Translations under genes and position numbers: made by a program
Assembly (NCBI GenBank): GCA_947474445.1
Contig: CANJJY010000027.1
Span: 1-19,550 of the forward strand
Length of the DNA stretch: 19,550 nt
From: Oligoflexaceae bacterium
Lineage (GTDB): Bacteria; Bdellovibrionota_B; Oligoflexia; Oligoflexales; Oligoflexaceae
Reading direction: 5' to 3'
Notes under the pieces: model-generated
Database searches by the model: none
The model's input: only the letters and a program-made list of their open reading frames with translations
What the model was told of the DNA's origin: nothing
Shown: piece by piece, positions 15,284 to 19,550 of the stretch
How positions within the stretch are numbered: position 1 is the stretch's first letter
Layout: each line of letters opens with the position of its first letter

Positions 15284-16078
15284 ATGATCAAGGGCAAGAG
15301 TTTGGTCGCCTTCGTTCTCTTGGTGAGTTCTTGCACGATGGGTAACTTCATGGGGCGTCTTGGACCCAAAGGCAGCCCTGCGACCAGTGTGGGCGAAGCT
15401 CACGCCTTAGACGACGGCAAGGGAGTCATCGAGATCAACACAGAGGGTCAGGCCATCCTTCCCGAAGCTGCTGAAGTAAAAAAATTTAAGGAACAGTGCC
15501 TGAGCGCAGCCACGCGTCTTCAGACTCTGACCCGCGTCATCAAATATCCTGAACGAGAAGACTGCAACTTCGGGGTCTATCCCAATATCGGACCCATAGC
15601 GAACGTTAATACAGCGCGCGAAATTTCGCATGCAAGGCTTGACTTGCCACCGGGGAAAATCTGCGATCTCGAGATGCAATCAAGCAGCCGAGAACACCTG
15701 CAGTATGACGACTTCTTGATCCTGACGCTAGCGGGACAGATCATCTTCGCCAGCAATCAAGACCTGCTCTTGAATCTCCAAGCCCAACAATCGATCTACA
15801 CTTGGAATTTCGATAGAATTGTGGGTCAGAATATTACTGATTTTGATGAAGTACCCTATTGTCTGGGTTCTATAGAAAAATGTCGTCTTCCTGGTTCCGA
15901 AGAAGAGGGGCCCTTCACTCTCAATCTTTCGAGTCGCGACCTCGCACCTGTTGCTCTCGCTTTGGTGGGCAAAAGCTCGGCTGATCTAGACCTCATCGCT
16001 ACCGGCGATGATAATGATGAAGACTGCTATCATTCTAATCTCGAACTCAAAGTGACCATCCGCTACCTCTCCCCTTGA
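15284..16078 (+). CDS. Hypothetical lipoprotein with acidic C-terminal loop
   Basis: This is a 264-residue protein with a lipoprotein signal (VLLVSSC, Cys17). The frame opens at 15176, but the ATG at 15284 follows AGGGAGGG (15271-15278) and begins the signal peptide, so it is the start. The body has alternating beta strands (DDFLILTLAGQIIFAS). Its end, TGDDNDEDCYHSNLELKVTIRYL, combines a DDNDED turn that could bind calcium with a final strand, reminiscent of the beta-sandwich domains found in pre-peptidase C-terminal or proprotein-convertase P regions. I do not recognise a family. It is divergent from the preceding lipoprotein gene, with about 300 bp between them. Confidence 0.65.
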   Translation: MIKGKSLVAFVLLVSSCTMGNFMGRLGPKGSPATSVGEAHALDDGKGVIEINTEGQAILPEAAEVKKFKEQCLSAATRLQTLTRVIKYPEREDCNFGVYPNIGPIANVNTAREISHARLDLPPGKICDLEMQSSSREHLQYDDFLILTLAGQIIFASNQDLLLNLQAQQSIYTWNFDRIVGQNITDFDEVPYCLGSIEKCRLPGSEEEGPFTLNLSSRDLAPVALALVGKSSADLDLIATGDDNDEDCYHSNLELKVTIRYLSP

Positions 16079-16517
16079 TTAACGACACCGCGGGCAAGGA
16101 CCCGGCAAGCGAATTCGAAGATGAGCTTCTGATGGACGCTCTATTTGATCGGTAAGATCGCGGCTCAAGGCCCGTTCAATCCGAGGAATTCGGGGTGACG
16201 GTTCAACCTGAAACATCGGAACTGTCCTACCTCGCTTCGCATCCCATTTCAGTCTGTACAAAATCGCCATCAATGTGCCATTTACGGGAAGTGCTCGAGT
16301 CAAAGGATTGAGCCTTTACCGCAGTATTGCACCGATCTGCGGCCAAGCCTGAGACGGTAACTTGAATGGGGCCTTTGATGCCTGCACTTACAGTGAAGGT
16401 GAGCAACATTCGGGTCTACTCTCCTTCATTGAAGAACTGGCAGGGGAATGACACAAAAGGCAAAAAGCTCATTCAACGTCATTACTTTAAACGCCACAAT
16501 TAGCTCCAATTACTCGA

Positions 16518-16598
16518 TAAAGTGCGAGAACACTTAAGGAGAGAGGCATGGTGAGACCACTCCTCCTTGCGGGGTACCTTTAGTGCGTTCCACTAAAG
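16518..16598 (+). promoter_or_regulatory. Short leader ORF with inverted repeat and hairpin
   Basis: TAAAGTG-N6-CACTTA (16518-16536) is followed by AAGGAGAG and an 11-codon ORF, ATG 16548 to TAG 16583 (MVRPLLLAGYL). The stop falls in the 5' arm of a perfect 8-bp hairpin, CTTTAGTG (16578-16585) with CACTAAAG (16591-16598), loop CGTTC. The palindrome-ribosome-site-start order copies that of the two hipB genes. It may be a regulatory leader peptide or the severed start of another antitoxin gene. Confidence 0.35.
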
Positions 16599-16635
16599 TG
16601 CCATCTTTTACCTTGGACGCAAGCTCTAGAATCAA

Positions 16636-16757
16636 AAAATCCACCTCAAGTTGGATTTTATTAGCATTTCAACTCTTTTCCTAGAAAATCCACCTAAAGG
16701 TGGATTTGTATAGACAAAGCCTCTCGCGACTGAAAAAATCATACTGGAGTTGGATTT
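16636..16757. repeat. Three-copy operator palindrome array of hipBA module 2
   Basis: There are three copies of AAATCCA-N8-TGGATTT: 16637-16658, 16686-16707 (perfect, with CCT/AGG extending the arms) and 16736-16757 (left arm AAATCAT). Centres are 49 and 50 bp apart. The last copy touches the GAGGAGG ribosome binding site of hipB. The ATCC/GGAT half-sites resemble the E. coli HipB operator TATCC-N8-GGATA, but here the ATCC and GGAT blocks are 10 bases apart. Binding by the adjacent HipB-like protein is an inference. Confidence 0.75.
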
Positions 16758-16771
16758 GAGGAGGCTCGTAA

Positions 16772-17002
16772 ATGTCCCTGAGTGAGTCTACAGAACAGCC
16801 TAAAACTATTGATGAATTTACTAAACTTATCCAACAAAGGCGCAAAGCCCTCAAGTTGAGCCAGTCAGATCTTGCAGGTCTGTGTGGCATCACTAAAGAG
16901 GGTCTGAGTCGCATTGAGCGCGGAGATGCAGAACCAAAACTTGGGACTGTTCTGAAACTCATCAAATTGTTAAGCGGCGCTATCGAGGTGAAGTGGAAAT
17001 GA
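16772..17002 (+). CDS. hipB: HipB-like Xre-family antitoxin/repressor (module 2)
   Basis: This is a 76-residue protein. After a polar N-terminus, a Cro/C1-type helix-turn-helix (about 18-66) contains SQSDLAGLCGITKEGLSRIE (30-49), with conserved Gln31, Ala35 and the Ile-Glu at 48-49. It is shorter than the module 1 antitoxin and lacks its basic tail. The start ATG at 16772 follows GAGGAGG. The stop TGA at 17000-17002 overlaps the hipA ATG (ATGA), so translation is coupled. It should repress its own operon through the palindromes at 16637-16757 and neutralise HipA, as family members do. The two antitoxins share only the fold, so cross-regulation is unlikely. Confidence 0.88.
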   Translation: MSLSESTEQPKTIDEFTKLIQQRRKALKLSQSDLAGLCGITKEGLSRIERGDAEPKLGTVLKLIKLLSGAIEVKWK

Positions 17003-18276
17003 GCCGACGCCAACTCTTCGTCTACCACGAGTCCAAGCGAGTCGGTATTTTGCGTGAAGACGAAAATGCTCTGCTGCATTTTACTTATGATCCCGATTGG
17101 AATCGGGACAAAGAGGCTTTTCCTCTGTGTCTGGCCATGGCACTTCGCGATGAGAGTTACGGCGGGAAGCTCGTCACATCCTTCTTCGAAAATTTGATTC
17201 CAGAGGGGGAGCAGCGCCGACAAATCGAGCAGTTCGCTGGACTGCCGCAAGGCGATGACGCAGCATACCTGGAAAGATTTGGTGAGGACTGCGCCGGAGC
17301 ATTCTCCCTATCAGTCCATCCGACTCATTCCGTCCCTCCGGACAAAGCTCCAGAGTTCCACGTTCCTTTCAAAGCCATCGAATCAAGTATAGCGAAGGGC
17401 CTCCCCATCAGTACGGTTTTAAGCCAAGACGGTGAGCTACTACCTTTTTCATTGGCTGGAGCTCAAGCCAAGTTTCCCTGTCGCATTCATGATGGCCTGA
17501 TTTACTTGCCAGGTGGAAAAGAGCCTACAACACACATTGTCAAACTGCCGATACGATCCGGCGAAAAACTTTTAGATTCTGTTGAAAATGAATATCTGTC
17601 GATGCGTCTAGCAAAGTTATGCGGGTTGAACGTCCCTGAGGTGGCCCTAGTCGGTGATTCGATACCGCTCTTTGTTATCGAACGCTTTGACCGTCAGGCG
17701 ACCCTTCATGAGGTCCATCGCATTCACACGCAAGACTTTTGTCAAGCTCTTGGAAGGCCGAGCAGTGAAAAATACGAAAAGCATGGTGGCCCTTCTTTTT
17801 CTGAGTGCTATGTGCTGCTTCAGAATCATTCCTCGGATGTAGCGCGAGACCTGTTTGCGCTACTCGATTGGATCGGATTCAATCTCGCTCTGGGTAACAA
17901 CGATAGCCATGCCAAGAATATTTCTCTCGTGCTTTCGCGCAATGGCATTCGCCTCGCCCCTTTTTATGATCTCATCTGCACGGCTCTTTATCCTCAATAC
18001 AACGCTCATTTTGCATTCAAGATCGCCGAGGTCACAAGCTGGGACAAGATTACTAGGTCTCGCATGGATGCTTTTGCCAGGCAATGCGGTTTGCGGGGAA
18101 ATTTTGTGATTTCACGCTGGCTTCGTCTATTCGATCGAATGAAAGTGGGTTTCGCAGAATTGAAGCATGAATCTACGGCCAATAAACATTTACAGAAAAC
18201 CGTCAGAAAAATTGGCCAGGAACTCGAAAAGAGAATTTCCAGCCTAAGCAAAAACCTGCAAAATGAGAGCTATTGA
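16999..18276 (+). CDS. hipA: HipA-family serine/threonine kinase toxin (module 2)
   Basis: This is a 425-residue kinase closer to the classical E. coli HipA than module 1. FSLAGAQAKFP (150-160) matches the FSVAGAQEK loop, with Ser151 at the autophosphorylation site. PTTHIVKLP (176-184) carries the ATP-binding Lys182, and ENEYLSMRLAKLCGL (196-210) is the conserved helix. FVIERFDR is at 225-232. The catalytic loop GNNDSHAKNIS (299-309) has Asp302 and Asn307, and APFYDL (320-325) supplies metal-binding Asp324. All key residues are present, so an active toxin is expected. The frame extends to GTG 16993, but the ATG at 16999 overlaps the hipB stop and is better spaced from GAGGTG. The C-terminal 40 residues are basic and helical. 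It ends 176 bp before a minus-strand lipoprotein gene. Confidence 0.92.
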   Translation: MSRRQLFVYHESKRVGILREDENALLHFTYDPDWNRDKEAFPLCLAMALRDESYGGKLVTSFFENLIPEGEQRRQIEQFAGLPQGDDAAYLERFGEDCAGAFSLSVHPTHSVPPDKAPEFHVPFKAIESSIAKGLPISTVLSQDGELLPFSLAGAQAKFPCRIHDGLIYLPGGKEPTTHIVKLPIRSGEKLLDSVENEYLSMRLAKLCGLNVPEVALVGDSIPLFVIERFDRQATLHEVHRIHTQDFCQALGRPSSEKYEKHGGPSFSECYVLLQNHSSDVARDLFALLDWIGFNLALGNNDSHAKNISLVLSRNGIRLAPFYDLICTALYPQYNAHFAFKIAEVTSWDKITRSRMDAFARQCGLRGNFVISRWLRLFDRMKVGFAELKHESTANKHLQKTVRKIGQELEKRISSLSKNLQNESY

Positions 18277-18295
18277 GTGTCTATTTTCAGAATGC

Positions 18296-18319
18296 GGCCC
18301 GATTTAGACCTCGGGGGCC
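18296..18319 (+). terminator. Weak hairpin after hipA module 2
   Basis: GGCCC (18296-18300) can pair with GGGCC (18315-18319). The loop is long and only three Ts follow. Position after the hipA stop at 18276 fits a terminator, but the T-run is poor. Confidence 0.25.
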
Positions 18320-18430
18320 TTTGAGAAGCCATCCATAACCTATCTGAGTGTGCACGGGGTCGATGGCGAGGAACCACTACACTCTATTCTGCATCTTTAA
18401 TCGCGCATGAACTCAGAATGTAGGAATTCT

Positions 18431-18501
18431 TGTAAAGTGTAGATTTTTACCCTTAACCAGCAGCGGCTGGAGCCTTCTGATACTTGGCCAGGCGCTTGAG
18501 C
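18431..18501. repeat. 71-bp direct repeat, right copy
   Basis: Same orientation as 5333-5403, 33 identical bases at 18469-18501 and about 9 mismatches in the other 38. Here it is the natural 3' end of the minus-strand lipoprotein gene (stop at 18453-18455) plus 22 bases beyond. The part after the stop keeps an imperfect palindrome (TAAAGTGTA-N6-TACCCTTA) in the place of the fourth hipBA-1 operator. Homology stops at 18501 on the gene side and at 18431 on the hipA side. Confidence 0.85.
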
Positions 18502-18989
18502 AAAGCCTCGGCTTCGTAGACCACCCGATGGGTTACAGACGGATCGTTCTTAAAGGCTTCGGCGCTCGCCTTATCCTTAAAAATCTTAAAGAGAAAAGTC
18601 GCGGTTCCGCCAAAGACCTTAAAGGGTGCTAGGGTCTCAGGCATATAGGGTTTGCGACCGGACAGAGTGTAGGTATAGCCCTCGCCCTCGATGCGACCGC
18701 GTTGAAAGACGAGGTAGAGGGCATGTTCCTCATTTGCGATCTCCGCGCAGCGGTAGAGCCCCCAGATCGCGGCATCGCGCAGATCATTGCGCTTCTTTAC
18801 GGTAAACTCGACGTTGTAACGATCATCGCCGGCAATAATCGTTTTGTATCCCGCTTCGCCCGCCGTATCCTCGACCGACTGCCCGGGCTCTCGCTGCGGT
18901 TTGTAGCTGCTTTTTTCGGTGAAGAGTTCGCTGATGCAAGCGGTCAGGAGCGAGGCGAAGAGACCAATGAATAGAGTCATTCGCAGCAT
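18453..18989 (-). CDS. Hypothetical lipoprotein (source gene of the direct repeat)
   Basis: This is a 178-residue lipoprotein (SLLTAC, Cys18). The frame is open to 19052, but the ATG at 18989 follows AGGGGAG by 8 bases and begins the signal peptide. The mature part is a mixed alpha/beta domain with two later cysteines absent or sparse, many Lys/Glu residues, a beta-rich middle (YNVEFTVKKRND, HALYLVFQRGRIEGEGYTYTL) and a helical end (KDKASAEAFKNDP...LLKRLAKYQ). I do not recognise the family. Its last codons and stop are duplicated at 5333-5403, so a second copy of this gene, or an integration event in its 3' end, must once have existed. It lies downstream of ilvE on the same strand with a 116-bp gap; co-transcription is possible. 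Confidence 0.7.
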   Translation of the reverse strand: MLRMTLFIGLFASLLTACISELFTEKSSYKPQREPGQSVEDTAGEAGYKTIIAGDDRYNVEFTVKKRNDLRDAAIWGLYRCAEIANEEHALYLVFQRGRIEGEGYTYTLSGRKPYMPETLAPFKVFGGTATFLFKIFKDKASAEAFKNDPSVTHRVVYEAEALLKRLAKYQKAPAAAG

Positions 18990-19105
18990 GGCAAGATCTC
19001 CCCTTTGCAAGACAAGATCTTCCCAGTTTACTGGCTCTCGGCTCCCAGGCAAAGCCTAGACTGCGCCGCGGCGCCGATGGCAGCGACGCAGCCCAAGCCC
19101 TATCT

Positions 19106-19550
19106 CTAGCTGTTCTTAGCCACCTGAGTCGGTGCAACCGCTTTGGTGTGGACGACATCGAGCCATCCCCAGCGATCGACCGTCTCGCCTTTGAAGAGCC
19201 CAAAGAAGGCTTTTTGCAAGGCCTTGGTCACAGGTCCAGCATGCCCTTTGCCGATCACCTGACCATCGACGCTGCGAATCGGCGTGATTTCTGCCGCGGT
19301 TCCCGTGAAGAAGAGTTCGTCAGCGATGTAGAGCAATTCGCGCGGATAGGTCCCCTCTTCGATCGTGTAGCCGAGATCTCGCGCTAGGGTCATCACCGTA
19401 TCGCGCGTCAAACCTTCCAGAATCGAACAGTGAATCGAAGGCGTATAGATCTTGCCATTGCGCACGATGAAAAGGTTTTCCCCCGGACCTTCCGAAAGGA
19501 AACCCTGATTGTTCAGAGCGATGGCTTCGGTGTAACCATGCCGACGCGCT
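19106..19550 (-). CDS. ilvE: Branched-chain amino acid aminotransferase, partial (C-terminal part)
   Basis: IlvE transfers the amino group between glutamate and the 2-oxo acids of valine, leucine and isoleucine, using pyridoxal phosphate, in the cytoplasm. The visible 148 or so residues are the C-terminal half of a fold-type IV aminotransferase. They include GYTEAIALNNQGFLSEGPG and ENLFIV near the window edge (the xEGxGENxF(I/F)V block), then the SILEGLTRDTVMTLARDLGY segment and LLYIADELFFTGTAAEITPI, which holds the TGT(A)AE phosphate-binding turn. GKGHAGPVTKALQKAFF closes the domain. D-amino acid transaminase and ADC lyase share the fold, but LFFTGTAAEITPI is characteristic of the IlvE class I group. 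The start is beyond the right edge. The tail ends with about 20 non-conserved residues. Confidence 0.9.
   Translation of the reverse strand, partial: ARRHGYTEAIALNNQGFLSEGPGENLFIVRNGKIYTPSIHCSILEGLTRDTVMTLARDLGYTIEEGTYPRELLYIADELFFTGTAAEITPIRSVDGQVIGKGHAGPVTKALQKAFFGLFKGETVDRWGWLDVVHTKAVAPTQVAKNS

Larger units (their letters stand above)
16079..16771. other. 693-bp region with gene debris and hipBA-2 leader
   Basis: The left 350 bp hold no clear gene. A 60-codon minus-strand frame (16227-16409, MLLTFTVSAGIKGPIQVTVS...) has an AAGGAG 11 bases before its ATG and reads like protein; an overlapping minus frame (16079-16303) could be its continuation after a frameshift, so a decayed or very small gene is possible. 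The right 270 bp hold an inverted repeat, a short ORF with a strong ribosome binding site, a hairpin and three operator-like palindromes (separate entries). No clean sigma70 hexamer pair was found; TATAGA at 16709-16714 is the best -10 but lacks a -35. Confidence 0.4.

Overview
The window looks like an accessory, lipoprotein-rich stretch of a Gram-negative chromosome. Mixed base composition, eight predicted lipoproteins, short operons and many decayed fragments fit a member of the Bdellovibrionota/Oligoflexia or a deltaproteobacterial relative. That is inference: no rRNA or universal marker is present, and ilvE at the right edge is the only housekeeping gene.

Layout. (1) 319-3594 (+): a patatin-like lipoprotein with altered catalytic motifs, and a lipoprotein ending in a ricin-like region. 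(2) 3624-5184 (-): a first HipB/HipA toxin-antitoxin operon, with a near-consensus sigma70 promoter framed by four copies of a TGCA-N6-TGCA palindrome. (3) 5359-7085 (-): a multi-membrane-span GT-C-like glycosyltransferase gene, broken by a -1 frameshift and with a 3' end that runs into a repeat. (4) 7375-9930 (+): a secreted family 31 glycoside hydrolase. (5) 9931-11706: a small lipoprotein between apparent gene debris (a receiver-domain-like remnant and a metallopeptidase C-terminal fragment). (6) 11707-16078: four lipoproteins, including a double-psi-barrel/expansin-like protein and a transglutaminase-elicitor-like protein. (7) 16079-16771: a long leader with debris, a short ORF with a hairpin, and three ATCC/GGAT palindromes. 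(8) 16772-18276 (+): a second, clearly different HipB/HipA operon. (9) 18453-19550 (-): a lipoprotein gene and the 3' part of ilvE.

The most informative structure is a 71-bp direct repeat (5333-5403 and 18431-18501, last 33 bp identical). It carries the last codons and the stop of the lipoprotein gene at 18453-18989. The two copies bracket about 13.1 kb, like the ends of an integrated or duplicated segment. The truncated glycosyltransferase, the GH31 enzyme, the lipoproteins and the second hipBA lie inside it; the first hipBA lies immediately outside. No integrase or transposase is visible, so the mechanism is unknown.

Working together: the two HipBA pairs are self-contained regulatory kinases, each with its own operator type. 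The GH31 enzyme and surface lipoproteins suggest polysaccharide or envelope processing, but no complete pathway can be assembled. No tRNA, rRNA, CRISPR array or intact insertion sequence was recognised.
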